Shown piece by piece: positions 1-9,170 of a stretch of DNA of 64,000 nt (within the stretch, counting starts at the first letter, position 1; the number at the start of each line of letters is the position of its first letter). The translations under genes were made by a program, and so were the position numbers. The stretch is from CAVZTX01 sp963778375. Lineage in GTDB: Bacteria; Chloroflexota; Ktedonobacteria; Ktedonobacterales; Ktedonobacteraceae. The notes beneath the pieces were generated by a model. That model worked only from the letters and a program-made list of their open reading frames with translations, was not told the origin of the DNA and searched no databases. The stretch spans positions 1 to 64,000 of the forward strand of contig CAVZTX010000002.1 in assembly GCA_963778375.1 (NCBI GenBank), read 5' to 3'.

Positions 1-292
1 AAAAACGTAGTTATGAAAACTACAGCAAGTATGAATAGCAAGGCAGTTATAACGACTTGCCAGTAAGGGTTAAGAAGGAAAATCATGGATTACTTTATTG
101 CCCCTCATACCTATACTTTGCTTTATTAAACTTCTCGGATAAGAATAAAGGTTTGTGTGTTTAAAAATCCACATGAGTATATCACACATTAAGCCTCATG
201 ATAATTGTATTTATTCTCTATGGTGGTACCAAAAGTCAAGACAGTTTCAGGGCAAAAATAAGACAAAACACAACCGTTCAAGAAATGCCTAG

Positions 293-1075
293 CTAGCTTT
301 TGAGATACACCTGTGCTGGTGTCCGATAGTCCAGCGCCTGGTGCAACCGATCTTGATTATAAAAGGTAAAATAGGCTTGTAAATTCCGCATTGCGTCTGT
401 AACTGTCTGATAGTCCTTGATATATACCTCCTCATATTTCACACTTCTCCAGAGCCTCTCCACAAAAATATTGTCCAGAGCTCGTCCTCTGCCATCCCAA
501 CTGATACGGATATCTGCGGCCTTGAGTCGACGAATGAATTCGGTGCTCGTAAACTGCACTCCCTGATCCGTGTTAAAGATTTCAGGGGTGCTCACGCGCA
601 AGGCCCGATCCAGTGCTTCCAGGCAGAAGCTGGTATCCATGGTGATCGAGAGTTCCCAGGACAAGACATAGCGACTGAACCAATCAATGACCGCTATCAG
701 GTAGATGAATCCCCTCTGGAGGCGGATGTAAGTGATGTCACAACTCCAGACTTGGTTACATCGCTCGATGTTCATTCCTCGTAACAAGTACGGATATCGC
801 TGCTGTGTCACTCCTGGAATGCTGAGACGTGGTTTGGGATAGACCGCCTCTAATCCCATCAATCGGAGCAATCGCGTCACTCGTTTCCTCTCCACGGGAT
901 AGCCCTGAGTGTTGAGCCAGGCTGTCATCTTACGAGTTCCATAGAATGGCGTTCGCGTGTATTGCTCATCCAGTAATCTCATCAGGTGCAGGGTCTCCTC
1001 GCTTTCTGGCACCGGTTCATAATAATAGCTCGACCGTGCAAGACCAAGCAACTCACATTGTTGGGCAATACTCAA
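293..1075 (-). CDS. IS3-family transposase OrfB (DDE integrase)
   Basis: 260 aa, the catalytic half of an IS3 transposase. An N-terminal HTH_21-like segment (LGLARSSYYY) is followed by an rve integrase core. The acidic triad is visible: D in CDITYIRL, D in NTDQGVQF, and E in VERLWRSVKYEEVY. The listed start is a TTG, and the frame stays open upstream into the orfA overlap, as expected if the real product is an OrfAB fusion made by frameshifting at the A8 run near 1131. Measured by coordinates, orfB lies in the +1 (equal to -2) frame relative to orfA. The usual IS3 arrangement is -1, so a small indel between the two frames may prevent fusion. The catalytic core itself is undamaged. Confidence 0.9.
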   Translation of the reverse strand: MSIAQQCELLGLARSSYYYEPVPESEETLHLMRLLDEQYTRTPFYGTRKMTAWLNTQGYPVERKRVTRLLRLMGLEAVYPKPRLSIPGVTQQRYPYLLRGMNIERCNQVWSCDITYIRLQRGFIYLIAVIDWFSRYVLSWELSITMDTSFCLEALDRALRVSTPEIFNTDQGVQFTSTEFIRRLKAADIRISWDGRGRALDNIFVERLWRSVKYEEVYIKDYQTVTDAMRNLQAYFTFYNQDRLHQALDYRTPAQVYLKS

Positions 1076-1112
1076 CTGAGGATGCTCAGGCTCGATGAAG
1101 CCTCGTTTGACC

Positions 1113-1406
1113 TCAATGCAGTGATTTTGATTTTTTTTCCAGCCAGTCTACCTGCACTTTTAATTGGCCGATTTGCTGGTAGAGACTGGCTATGAGCGCT
1201 TCTTCGCTTTTCTCTCGCTTGTCCACTTGGCTTGAGAACAGATTGGGCAACCCATCAAGTGCCTGTTTCTTCCATTGCGCGATCTGGGTCGGATGAACCC
1301 CGTATTCTGAGGCAATTTCATTGGCCGTTTTTTGCCCCTTGATGGCTTCCAAGGCGACCCTGGTCTTCAGCTCCGCACTGTATCGCTTCCGTTGAACTGA
1401 CATCAT
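1113..1406 (-). CDS. IS3-family transposase OrfA (HTH protein)
   Basis: 97 aa. It has the standard OrfA pattern: KRYSAELKTRVALEAIKG, then the HTH stretch TANEIASEYGVHPTQIAQWKK, then a leucine-zipper-like tail (LIASLYQQIGQLKVQVDWLEKK) used for multimerisation. It binds the IS ends and is expressed alone or fused to OrfB. The C-terminus runs through an A8 slippery run and then stops. The same architecture is seen in the second IS3 copy at 8088-8372, but the sequences differ clearly, so the two are different elements. Confidence 0.9.
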   Translation of the reverse strand: MMSVQRKRYSAELKTRVALEAIKGQKTANEIASEYGVHPTQIAQWKKQALDGLPNLFSSQVDKREKSEEALIASLYQQIGQLKVQVDWLEKKSKSLH

Positions 1407-1564
1407 TTTCCTCCTTCTGATGCTCTTCTCGATACAGCTATTTTATCTTATCGACCTGTCCAGTTTCCTGGTACCATCATACTCTGTATATTGAAAAAGC
1501 ACAGTTAACTTAAACAAATATTGTAGAAATTAAAGGGGAGTTTGTATAAGCAAGAACTGAGGAG

Positions 1565-1582
1565 GTTAAACGGACGTTTAAC
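1565..1582. terminator. 8-bp palindrome directly after a stop codon
   Basis: GTTAAACG-GA-CGTTTAAC is a perfect 8-bp inverted repeat with a 2-nt centre. It abuts the stop codon of the HTH protein encoded on the minus strand. There is no U-run after it, so it may be an operator-like palindrome rather than an intrinsic terminator. Confidence 0.35.
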
Positions 1583-1966
1583 TTATTCAGAACCCGTATC
1601 AATCTGAAGCAGCGTTCGATGGAATAGCTTAATTGCCCTATCTTTTTCTCTATAATATTGTCTCATACTAGTGATACCTAAGTGAGCCATAACTTGATTA
1701 TTTGGCATCTGCTTAAAGTACCGGTAATCCAAAATAGTGTATAAGCGCCATTCGGGAGCCATTTCACTACGCAATCCTTGAGGTTGCATCTGCTTAAGAG
1801 CCTCTTTTAAGAAATCTCGCACCAATACCCCTTTTGATATTCTTAAATTTCTCTGTTTTTTCACCATGATGTATCTAACTTTAGCCAATCCACATGCCTC
1901 AAGATAAATGAGATCATCCATTCTATCCAGTGCATTTTTAACATCGGTTATTGTGATATCACTCAT
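1583..1966 (-). CDS. Sigma-like HTH protein (regulator N-terminal domain)
   Basis: About 127 aa counted from ATG 1966. An upstream TTG at 2017 would add 17 residues, but the sequence from MSDITITDVK onward reads as the start of the domain. The second half (EWRLYTILDYRYFKQMPNNQVMAHLGITSMRQYYREKDRAI) resembles a sigma-70 region 4-type HTH. In Ktedonobacteria such a domain commonly precedes ATPase/TPR signalling modules, and no such module follows here. It may be a complete small regulator or the detached N-terminus of a larger one. No strong Shine-Dalgarno is visible. It lies between an IS3 and an IS66 remnant. Confidence 0.5.
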   Translation of the reverse strand: MSDITITDVKNALDRMDDLIYLEACGLAKVRYIMVKKQRNLRISKGVLVRDFLKEALKQMQPQGLRSEMAPEWRLYTILDYRYFKQMPNNQVMAHLGITSMRQYYREKDRAIKLFHRTLLQIDTGSE

Positions 1967-2107
1967 GGAAGGAATTTTTCTTAGTATCCAACTACAAAAA
2001 AGCTTGCTTTCGCTCAATTCCGGTAACGTTCGCCTAATTAAAGGGGATTGTCCAATCTCGAAAAAAGGGCTTCTTTCTGATTTTCAAGTAAGTTCTTCCA
2101 TAGATAT

Positions 2108-3541
2108 TGTTCACGCTTAACCTAAGGAAGGTTTTTGGGACAACTCGGCCAAACACTGGAAGAAGGGGTTGAGACCCTGAGCTGCCCAAGTGCCAAAGAG
2201 ACTAAACAGATCCATGCGCGTGTCGGAGCCCTTGGGACTGCGCGATCCCCCACTGATCTTGCGTGCGATGACTAACGGACGGACACTACGCTCGGCCAGA
2301 TTATTGTCCGGGGGCACTTCAGGCCGGGCCACAAAGACGAACAGTTCCGGTAAGAAGCGTTGGACGCGCTCACACAAGATATGCATGCGCGCCTGCGTGC
2401 GCACATACGGAGCACACAACTGCATGAGTTCCTGCTCGTAGGCATGTTGTTGCTGCCGCCGTGCGGCTTGTTGTTTGGCTGCTGGCAAGCTCGGATCAGG
2501 ACCGGCATATAGCGAACCGCTCGCTGGTAGAGCGCTTTGAGGTCCTGGAACCACTGTTGCAGTGCCATGTCGTCAGGATACTGCTCTTTGAGCTCATGCC
2601 CATCGCCCAGCAGATGCACCCAGCAGCGCTGATGCAGGCCCTGATAGCTATTGTAGGCGGCATAGAAGTCGCTGCCCAACACACCCTCGAAGCTTTCCCC
2701 CAACAACTGCTTGACCACCTCACTGCCTCGGGAATGATGGTACTCATAGTAGCGGATGGTGCGGGTACTCACACTCCAGATGTAGCCATTCTTGCCATCT
2801 TCTCGCCACCCCGTTTCATCGGCTTGGACGGCGGGGCTGGCCCGAATCTCCTGCTTGAGCGCTGCCACGAGGAAGTGCAACTGATCGGTAGCGCGGTGCA
2901 ACAGCTCCACGATTTCTCCACTGCTGATCTTCAACCCATGCAAGGTGGCCAGGTAGGTCTGGATCTGCCGCACGGGTAAGCGCATCACCGTGCGCAGATA
3001 GGCAATCACGCTGGTCAGCTTACTCCCATGCGTCCTTGCCCGATCACCTCCCGGCTGACATCCAACGGCGCTTCGCGCCACGTGCCGCACTGGCTACACC
3101 AGCCATGATAGATCACATGCTCGGTCACCTCAATGGGTGGTGGAGGCGGCAACTCAATCACTTGCCGACGGCGGGCCACACTCACTCCTCCCAGTCGGCT
3201 GCTACACGCCGGGCAGGTACTGATGCGGTGCTCGACGATCTGCGTCGGCGCTTCCCGACGCCGGGCGTGATTATGCTTGGGGTCACGCTTCTTGCGCGGC
3301 TTTCTTTGGCCAGCAGGCGGCTTCTTCACATTCGCTTTCACAAAAGGTGGCCTGGGCGTCTTCTGCTTTTCCAGTTCCTCGATGCGCTTGTAGGCCGCTG
3401 CCAATTCCTCTTGCGCCTGACGTAACTCCTCTTGGGTCTGGCCCCATTGCTCGCGCACCTGGCTCAGTTGTGCTTCTAAGGACGCGATCCGTTCTTCTGC
3501 TGTCATGGCGCTAGTATATCAGACAAGGCCCTTTGTGAACA
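2108..3541 (-). mobile_element. IS66-like element, decayed
   Basis: Short inverted ends TGTTCAC (2108-2114) and GTGAACA (3535-3541) bracket the transposase remnant. They are too short to be certain, and I do not find the 8-bp target repeat typical of IS66. The element sits against the 3' end of the TIR-AAA gene and appears to have truncated it. Confidence 0.45.
2117..3506 (-). pseudogene. IS66-family (ISBst12-like) transposase, two frameshifts
   Basis: Three overlapping frames (3506-3015, 3090-2272, 2554-2117) join into one IS66 TnpC-type transposase of about 460 aa. In order they give an N-terminal coiled coil (EERIASLEAQLSQVREQWG), a Lys/Arg-rich linker, a zinc-binding segment (CPACSSR then GWCSQCGTW), and the DDE core with D in QADETGW and D in GSDFYAAY. 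E lies in NNLAERSVRPLVIARK and the C-terminal GTWAAQGLNPF follows. One frameshift lies near 3030 and one near 2515. No TnpA/TnpB helper genes are present, which fits the single-gene ISBst12 subgroup. It is probably inactive. Confidence 0.85.
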
Positions 3542-4959
3542 GTATCCTTCCATATATCATCAAAGTAAGGCAGCAATTCAGTATATGCGCGGTCTCGTAT
3601 GTATTCTAAATCTAGGCTTGTACTCCTGTGCCAAACCTTCTCTTCAAATATAAGCCGACAAAGGATCTGTATAAAGAAAGGATGCCGCCCTGCCTGTGCC
3701 AACACCCATTCAACCTCTTCCGGTGTAAAATGGTGTCCGGCTCTGCTCGATGGTACTGTAATAATTTGCCTTGCTGCATCAGGCAAGAGAGGGCCTAATG
3801 TCAATGACTGAAAAATATTGAAGAATGGTGAGGATGCTATTGTTTCTGTATGTGTTACCTCATAAAGCGGTCTGATAGATGCTGTAATGAAGCAGACAAG
3901 GTCATAAACTCCCGCTAGAACTCGTAGGAATGAAAAGAAACCAGGATCAAAGTGTGGATTTAACGCAAAATCATCAAATTCGTCCATCGACAAAACAGGA
4001 CGAAATCCTTTTCTATGTATGTCTTCGAGAAGTTCTTTGAATTGATCTTCTCCCGATTTTCGAGAGGGTAATGTAAGATGAAACTGCCAACACTGCGAAA
4101 TGATCTGCTCACATACTGAACGAAAAAAGTCTTCACGTGTTTTCTGTAGATAGTCCCCTGCATCAAGAAGAATGAAAATTCGGTCATCAAGGTTATATCC
4201 ATAGCGATGCTGCACTTCTTTCGCTCCAAGATGCTTCAAAACTGAAGATTTGCCAATTCGCCGTGTTCCTACAATAGAAAGACACTGGCGCTTATCAATA
4301 GCATTAAAAAGCACTCGTAGCTCGTACTCACGACCAAATAACATGCTCAGATCACGTACCGCAGTATAATCATAGTAAGGATTTGATAGTCTGCTTCGTT
4401 CAAACAGTGGTTCTTCCTCGCGTGTATCTCCTATATATTTACTGATTTCTGCCACGTTTACATTCTTCTCCACAATCATTCTTGGCGTAACGTCATTTGA
4501 AGATGGCATAAGCTCTTTAACTGCTTTGCGAATGCCCTGTGCAATGTCAAAAAACGCTTCGTCAAGATTGTGCCAACTTCGGCTAGTAACAGGTTTCCCA
4601 TCTGTAGGAAGAGCCTGCAACTTTCCAAATGGAGCATCTTCCCAATGGACTGGGCGGAGAATGATTGGGATGACACGAGCTTCCCCACTTTCGTGCCTCT
4701 CCAAGGCCCGCTTCATTTCTACGCCATAGCAATAATCTGAAGATAGAAAAGCCGGACTAACGAGGAGAAGAATAATTTGCGCTTTGTTCAGATTGGCATC
4801 AATTTCATTTGCCCATTCCCTGCCAGGGTTAATCTTACGGTCGTGCCAATTCGTAATTTGCCCATGAAGTTGTAGAAGAGCTAGTTGCTGCTCAAGTTTG
4901 TTTCTTAGTTTTTCATCTTCATGAGCATAGGAATAGAAGATTTCTATCGTGGATGCCAT
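3511..4959 (-). CDS. TIR-AAA (STAND-like) protein, 3' truncated
   Basis: 482 aa from ATG 4959; an in-frame GTG four codons upstream is less likely. Residues 1-150 form a TIR/toll-like domain: FYSYAHEDEKLRNKLEQQL at the N-terminus, DYCYGVEMKRA with the candidate catalytic Glu, and VIPIILRPVHW. From about residue 200 an AAA/STAND-type NTPase follows, with FGREYELRVL, Walker A GTRRIGKSS and Walker B PVLSMDEFDDF. TIR-NTPase proteins in bacteria are often NAD-degrading antiphage sensors; that function is inferred from the family. The C-terminal sensor region is missing: the last residues (about VHKGPCLIY) are read from IS66 end sequence. A reading frame just beyond the IS (2107 to 2040, minus strand: WKNLLENQKEALF) may be the severed continuation. 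Confidence 0.75.
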   Translation of the reverse strand: MASTIEIFYSYAHEDEKLRNKLEQQLALLQLHGQITNWHDRKINPGREWANEIDANLNKAQIILLLVSPAFLSSDYCYGVEMKRALERHESGEARVIPIILRPVHWEDAPFGKLQALPTDGKPVTSRSWHNLDEAFFDIAQGIRKAVKELMPSSNDVTPRMIVEKNVNVAEISKYIGDTREEEPLFERSRLSNPYYDYTAVRDLSMLFGREYELRVLFNAIDKRQCLSIVGTRRIGKSSVLKHLGAKEVQHRYGYNLDDRIFILLDAGDYLQKTREDFFRSVCEQIISQCWQFHLTLPSRKSGEDQFKELLEDIHRKGFRPVLSMDEFDDFALNPHFDPGFFSFLRVLAGVYDLVCFITASIRPLYEVTHTETIASSPFFNIFQSLTLGPLLPDAARQIITVPSSRAGHHFTPEEVEWVLAQAGRHPFFIQILCRLIFEEKVWHRSTSLDLEYIRDRAYTELLPYFDDIWKDTVHKGPCLIY

Positions 4960-5515
4960 TCGTCGTACCATGTTTCGTTCTACATTGCAAACTGCATGTA
5001 CATGTCTATGGTATCGATAAGTATACGTTAGTTCAGGCTTCGTGGCAACAAATTATATGATCGTTTGTTAGCATTTCCCAAATCAACAGCTTTTATATGT
5101 ATCAGAGCTGTTGAGTTTAAAGGGTTGTTTTAATTAAGCATGTTTGTGCGTCTTCATAGTAAATCTGTTACTTTCCATACTTGTACTACTAAACCATTTA
5201 CAATTGCCAAGTAATTACCATTAGGTGACCATAAGGCGGTTGTGCCTGAAAGAGTAAAAAGCTTGTCAGTATGAAAATCCCAAATATAAACTGTTCCTGC
5301 CACTCCGGTATGGTCTGAGCACGTATAGGTGAGATATCTTCCATTCGGTGACCATCCTATACTGAGAGGGTAACCAGGACAAGTTAAGTTTGGATCTGGG
5401 TAGGATATTCCCGTCGAAGGTAAGGTTGAGGTTGCTTCATTTATATTAAAGGCATTCCATATTCTTATCTTTCCATCAGCGCTCCCAGAGGCAATATATT
5501 CGCCTTCTGGTGACC

Positions 5516-5523
5516 AAGCTAGA
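5516..5523. repeat. Target-site duplication of the MITE (left copy)
   Basis: AAGCTAGA, identical to 5760-5767 on the other side of the MITE. Together they mark a simple, recent-looking transposition event. Confidence 0.9.
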
Positions 5524-5759
5524 CTGGAATTATGATATAAGGGTTATGTTAAGTAGAACAGGCTAAAACCTACTACAGAAGCCCTCCTACTTGACAATAA
5601 CCGCCGGATGAGTGGTTCCCATTACCGATAAAGCTCATCCTTGCGTCGCTTTTTAGGGTGCTATAGGACGCTGATACTGCTTTTTGGATGCAGTTTTGGC
5701 CTGTTCAGTAGCTTATCGGAGCTTAAAAATGTGCATTAGGGCTTATATCATAATTCCAG
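5524..5759. mobile_element. 236-bp MITE with 18-bp perfect terminal inverted repeats
   Basis: The ends are CTGGAATTATGATATAAG (5524-5541) and its exact reverse complement (5742-5759). They are flanked by the 8-bp direct repeat AAGCTAGA (5516-5523 and 5760-5767). The interior has no open reading frame. Non-autonomous DNA transposons of this form move using a full-length relative's transposase. An 8-bp duplication fits several IS families, so the parent is not assigned. It disrupts the WD40 gene. Confidence 0.92.
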
Positions 5760-6540
5760 AAGCTAGAATCACTACTCTCTTGTAATGACCTGTATAGGTT
5801 AAAATTGTGCGCTTATCTGCAACTTCCCAGACATACACTTTATTGTCTTCTGTAGAGGCGATATAGTTTCCATCTGGTGACCATGCTATAGCTGGAGCGA
5901 ACCCTGGGTTGCCAGGAGTAGGGTAGATAATTTTATCTCGCCCATCTGTTATATTCCACACATGCACTGTACCATAGCTTGTAGAGGCAATGAGCTTACC
6001 ATTGGTGGGTGACCACGCAGCATTAACTGCTTCAGGAGGATCTGATATACTATGGACTTGGTAAATTCGATTAATATTACCAGTAACAGCATCCCATACT
6101 TGTACCTGGAGACCAGTCGTAGAAGCAATGTACTTCCCATTAGATGACCAACTAACATCAATCACTGAACCATATCCCAGGTCCGTGAAGCTAAAATGGT
6201 GGAAAAGAGGATGTTCACCTGTAGTAGCATCCCATAACTGCACGGTCTGATCTGCACTGCTTGAAGCGATGCGCTTGCTATCAGGCGACCAAGAAATTGA
6301 ATAAACATAGTTGCCATGACCACGATAAGTATAAATAGGCATTTGGGTTTTAGATGGAAGATGAAAAAAATTATTAACAGCAGTTTCGATTGTACCAAGG
6401 TTAGTTATAACTCCAGATACAATTGTTACAAACCCTACTAATAAACCAAGTATTAAAACTAGTGGGTTTTTCTTAATTCGATCAATCAAACGCTCTGTTC
6501 GGCTCTGGGTTTCTTTCTTAACAGGAGGTCTTTTTTTCAT

Positions 6541-6847
6541 ATTCCTCTCTCCCATGTAGGAGTTGGAGTTCTCCGTTTTGATATAAGTATAGATTACTAG
6601 AGCTATTCCATCAACAAGCAATTCAAACTGAGTATAAGTGTGCTTATACCCGGTTTCCCAAATCCCCTACTTTCCTTGTACCTACGCTCTAAACCGGCTC
6701 TATCCCCAACCACCATTAACAGCCCATTCAGAGCAGTTTAACCCATAACTCGCAAATTTGCATACTATACTGTTGATAGCGACTTATGTAATTGTAAATT
6801 TTTTCATGGTCATTTATACTCCGAGAAATTATTTTATTCATACCCCT
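6541..6847. other. Divergent intergenic region
   Basis: About 300 bp between the WD40 gene (leftward) and the broken membrane protein gene (rightward). A possible reading frame from 6758 simply extends the downstream gene upstream without a ribosome site. I see no RNA gene or strong promoter motif. Confidence 0.4.
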
Positions 6848-7169
6848 ATGGCAACACACCCATCCAGGTTTTCCAAAAGGACAAAAATTGTGGCTGCTGG
6901 TACTCTGGCAGCCTTTTTTGTTATTGGAGGATCTTATTTCTCTACCACTATCAAAAACCTAATGGATACCCTCTTTCAAGTCATTCAACAGTCAAACAAC
7001 TAACAAACCAAGGAGCGGCAAGTGAGGCTTTAGCAAATGCGAACAATGTTTCTTCAACCACATCTCCATATTCAAATTGGAAGAGTAAATCTACAAGCAA
7101 ATATAATTTGAAATATCCTGATAACTGGTTTGATGCAAGTGATTTAGGAATATACACGAATAGTTATGG
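6848..7169 (+). pseudogene. PsbP-like-motif membrane-anchored protein, frameshifted and truncated by IS3
   Basis: From ATG 6848 a short basic start (MATHPSRFSKRTK) leads into one membrane helix (IVAAGTLAAFFVIGGSYF). The frame stops at 7003. One base out of register, the coding sequence continues: NQGAASEALANANNVSSTT, then SKYNLKYPDNWFDASDLGIYTNSYGG. YNLKYPDNWFD is typical of PsbP/DUF1795-type extracytoplasmic domains. It is then cut at about 7169 by the left end of the second IS3. This resembles a common architecture of a membrane anchor, a low-complexity linker and a PsbP-like domain. Function unknown. Confidence 0.6.
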
Positions 7170-7211
7170 TGGCCCACTTTGTCAAGACAAAGAACTTGGC
7201 TCAACTAAGAG

Positions 7212-8050
7212 CTACTTTCCTCCTTTTTTGTGTGCTATTTGTTCTGCCTTTGCCCAGCTGAGCGCTGTGTGAAAATAGACTTCAGCCGGGGTCAGGTAAT
7301 CGAGTGCCTGGTGGGGACGCTCATGATTATAGAACTGGAAATAGCCGGTTAAGGCTTGCCGTGCCTCCCGAGGTGAAGTGTAGTCGTGAATGTAAACCTC
7401 CTCATACTTGACGGTGCGCCATAAACGCTCCGTAAAAATATTGTCGAGTGCGCGCCCTTTGCCATCCATGCTAATCTGCACCTTGGCATCCAGCAAGAGT
7501 TGGCAATACTGTGGACTGGTAAAGTGGCTGCCCTGGTCACTATTGCAGATCAGGGGCACGGTTTGTTTCAATGCCCGTTGAGTGCGGTGAAGACAAAGGG
7601 CAACTCCAGAGTCTGATCGAATTCCCAACTGACCACGTACAGTGAGTACCAGTCCAGGATCGCCACCAGGTACATCCAGCCCGCTTGTAAGCGAATATAG
7701 GTGATATCGATCCCCCAAATATGGTTGGGATAGGCGCTGGTGATGTGACGTAGTAAATACGGATAGACTCCTTCCTTGTGGTTCCGCTTACTGAGATTGG
7801 GTCCTGGATAGATGGCCGCAATGCCCATCTCCTCATATATCGGCCGACCGTTTTCCGGTTGATCCCCATCCCTTCTCGCTGTAATTGCGCCGCAATCTTG
7901 CGGGAGCCATAAAAGGGACACTGCGTGTAGACTTCATCAATGCGATGCTTGAGCCGCACTTCTTCTCAGTGGAAGGGCCGCGGCTGGTAATACAAACTCG
8001 CACGGCTCAGACCCAGCAGATCAGCCTGCCTGGTTCAGTGGAAGCTCACT
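7212..8050 (-). pseudogene. IS3-family OrfB, multiple frameshifts
   Basis: Fragments in three frames assemble into an IS3 integrase. They are LLGLSRASLYYQP near 8010; MRLKHRIDEVYTQCPFYGSRKIAAQL from 7959; IWGIDITYIRLQAGWMYLVAILDWYSLYVVSWEF near 7700; and the distal half LICNSDQGSHFTSPQYC...DNIFTERLWRTVKYEEVY, which ends at 7212 (last residues before the stop ...AEQIAHKKGGK). All three acidic residues are still readable, but there are at least three frame breaks. In-frame stops also occur in the linker after OrfA (near 8055 and 8022). It is inactive as it stands. Confidence 0.85.
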
Positions 8051-8087
8051 CGCTGTTCGCTCCATCAGGCCACCCGTTCCTCCCGAC

Positions 8088-8372
8088 TCAGAGTTGTAAC
8101 TTTTTTTTGAGCCAACTCACCTGAGTACTCAACTTGCCAATTTCGGCGTACAGTTCGCTCAGTTGCTGTTCAAGTGCTCTTTTCAGTTCCGCCGTGCTGT
8201 CCTGTTTCTCAAAGAGGCCGGGCATCCCTTCTAATGCGACGGCCCGCCAATTCTTCAGTTGGGTCGGGTGGACTTCATATTCGGTGGCGATTTGGGCCAG
8301 CGTCTTCTCCTCTTTCAAGAGTTCTTGAACCACTCGTGCTTTGAACGCGGCGGTATACTGTTTTCTCATCAT
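8088..8372 (-). CDS. IS3-family OrfA (HTH protein)
   Basis: 94 aa: KQYTAAFKARVVQELLKEEKTLAQIATEYEVHPTQLKNWRAVALEG gives the HTH, followed by a zipper (LEQQLSELYAEIGKLSTQVSWLKKKLQL). The end overlaps an A8-G slippery run, and the remnant OrfB lies in the usual -1 frame. Intact on its own, but its partner gene is destroyed. Confidence 0.88.
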   Translation of the reverse strand: MMRKQYTAAFKARVVQELLKEEKTLAQIATEYEVHPTQLKNWRAVALEGMPGLFEKQDSTAELKRALEQQLSELYAEIGKLSTQVSWLKKKLQL

Positions 8373-8424
8373 GCTTGAGTATATCTTATTTGAGCCCCTT
8401 CCCGTGTCTAAATTTCTAGGGCCA

Positions 8425-9165
8425 TTATAGACCGCAATAACCCCAAATCCAAAGATGATCTCTTAAGATGCGGATTTATCAGATGCGGATACTGCAAAAG
8501 GGTTATGACTGGAACGGAGACAAAATCGGGTGAGCGCAAGAAGTATGGTATTGTTACCCGTTTCTATAAGTGCTTCTATCAGTACCGCTCAAATAGAAGA
8601 TGCTTATACGGCCCTTCAATTTCCTGCAAGAAAATAGATAAGATTGTTTGGGATTATGTAGGAGAACTCATCCAGGATTTCACCTTAGTTGAGGAGGCAA
8701 TTAAGCTTGCAAAAAAGAAAGGAGGATTTCTTGAAGACCTTGAGGGCATAAATCTGAGCATTGAGTCGGCAATAGCCAATCAGGATCAACTAATGGAGGA
8801 TTTGAAGGAGAAGGACGAAAAGGGCCAATACAAGCTGAAAGGAAGATCCAGAGATCTTGTCAAAGAAGAACTTGCCAAGGTTGATGAGTACCTTGCAGAG
8901 CTTGAAGAAGAGAAGCAGAAGATCCTTCATGGGCAACTTGAGTGGGAAGAAATGCAGGAAGAGATTGACAAATTCGTAGCGTGGTGTCTTAATGCTAGAG
9001 AAACTTACCCCAAGGCAACTTATGAAGAAAAACGTAGAGCTTTAAGGATGCTTGGAATTGTGGTCTATGTTTACAGAGATGGAGACCCGGATCACCCAAA
9101 TCAATACGAAATCCGCCTTAAAATCCCCCACTTAGCTGATATTCTGTTGCACACCTCTTTAAATG
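8425..9165 (+). pseudogene. Large serine recombinase, 5' truncated
   Basis: The frame is open from the IS3 edge: DRNNPKSKDDLLRCGFIRCGYCKRVMT is the end of the recombinase domain and the first half of the zinc ribbon (Cys-x2-Cys). The ribbon continues with FYQYRSNRRCLYGP. A long coiled-coil arm follows (VEEAIKLAKKKGG, LAKVDEYLAELEEEKQK, WEEMQEEIDKFVAWC) and then the closing beta segment (RALRMLGIVVYVYRDG, YEIRLKIPHLAD). This is the C-terminal half of a phiC31-type integrase. The catalytic serine domain is absent, replaced by IS3 copy 2. The reading frame runs past about 9165 into antisense acyl-CoA dehydrogenase sequence, so its last residues come from the target gene. Confidence 0.85.
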
Positions 9166-9170
9166 TGCCC
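9160..9170. other. Probable integration junction (att-like)
   Basis: Recombinase coding sequence on the plus strand meets the interior of an acyl-CoA dehydrogenase gene on the minus strand here, at about CTTTAAATGTGCCCCG. An integrase gene ending at the broken edge of a conserved gene is the usual layout at one end of a serine-integrase element. The exact crossover base cannot be set without the empty site. Confidence 0.55.

Larger units (their letters stand above)
221..1479 (-). mobile_element. IS3-family insertion sequence (copy 1)
   Basis: About 1.26 kb with orfA and orfB on the minus strand. The ends carry imperfect inverted repeats: TGGTGGTACCA on the left at 221 and, read from the other strand, TGATGGTACCA on the right ending at 1479. 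Partly matching sequence (AAGTCAAGACAGTT versus GGAAACTGGACAGGT) follows inside. I see no convincing target-site duplication. Both reading frames are complete, so this is the least damaged IS of the left-hand accessory segment. Confidence 0.8.
5154..6540 (-). pseudogene. Membrane-anchored WD40-repeat protein, split by a MITE
   Basis: Starts at ATG 6540 (MKKRPPVKKE), preceded by a GAGAGG ribosome site. A basic cytoplasmic N-terminus and one membrane helix (PLVLILGLLVGFVTIVSGVI) are followed by WD40 repeats recognisable by SWSPDSKRIASSSADQTVQLWD, AAWSPTNGKLIAS, IAWSPDGNYIAS and VYVWEV. The frame ends inside a 236-bp insertion. On the far side the same frame resumes (AWSPEGEYIASGSADGKIRIW, IGWSPNGRYLTY, ALWSPNGNYLAIV) and stops at 5154. 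Removing the insertion and one 8-bp copy of the target repeat restores a single continuous reading frame of about 380 aa. Its role is unknown; such propellers in this group act as extracytoplasmic or signalling scaffolds. Confidence 0.8.
7168..8424 (-). mobile_element. IS3-family insertion sequence (copy 2), decayed
   Basis: The ends share TGGCCC (7170-7175 and, inverted, 8419-8424), followed inside by partly matching sequence that includes GGCTCAA on both sides. The left flank is a broken membrane protein gene. The right flank is a serine recombinase missing its N-terminus. The two flanks therefore belong to different genes, so a deletion or rearrangement accompanied or followed insertion. 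No matching target duplication is seen. Confidence 0.7.

Noticed and set aside
5569..5742. Possible structured RNA within the insertion in the WD40 gene
   Set aside because: Exact terminal repeats and an 8-bp target duplication explain it as a MITE.
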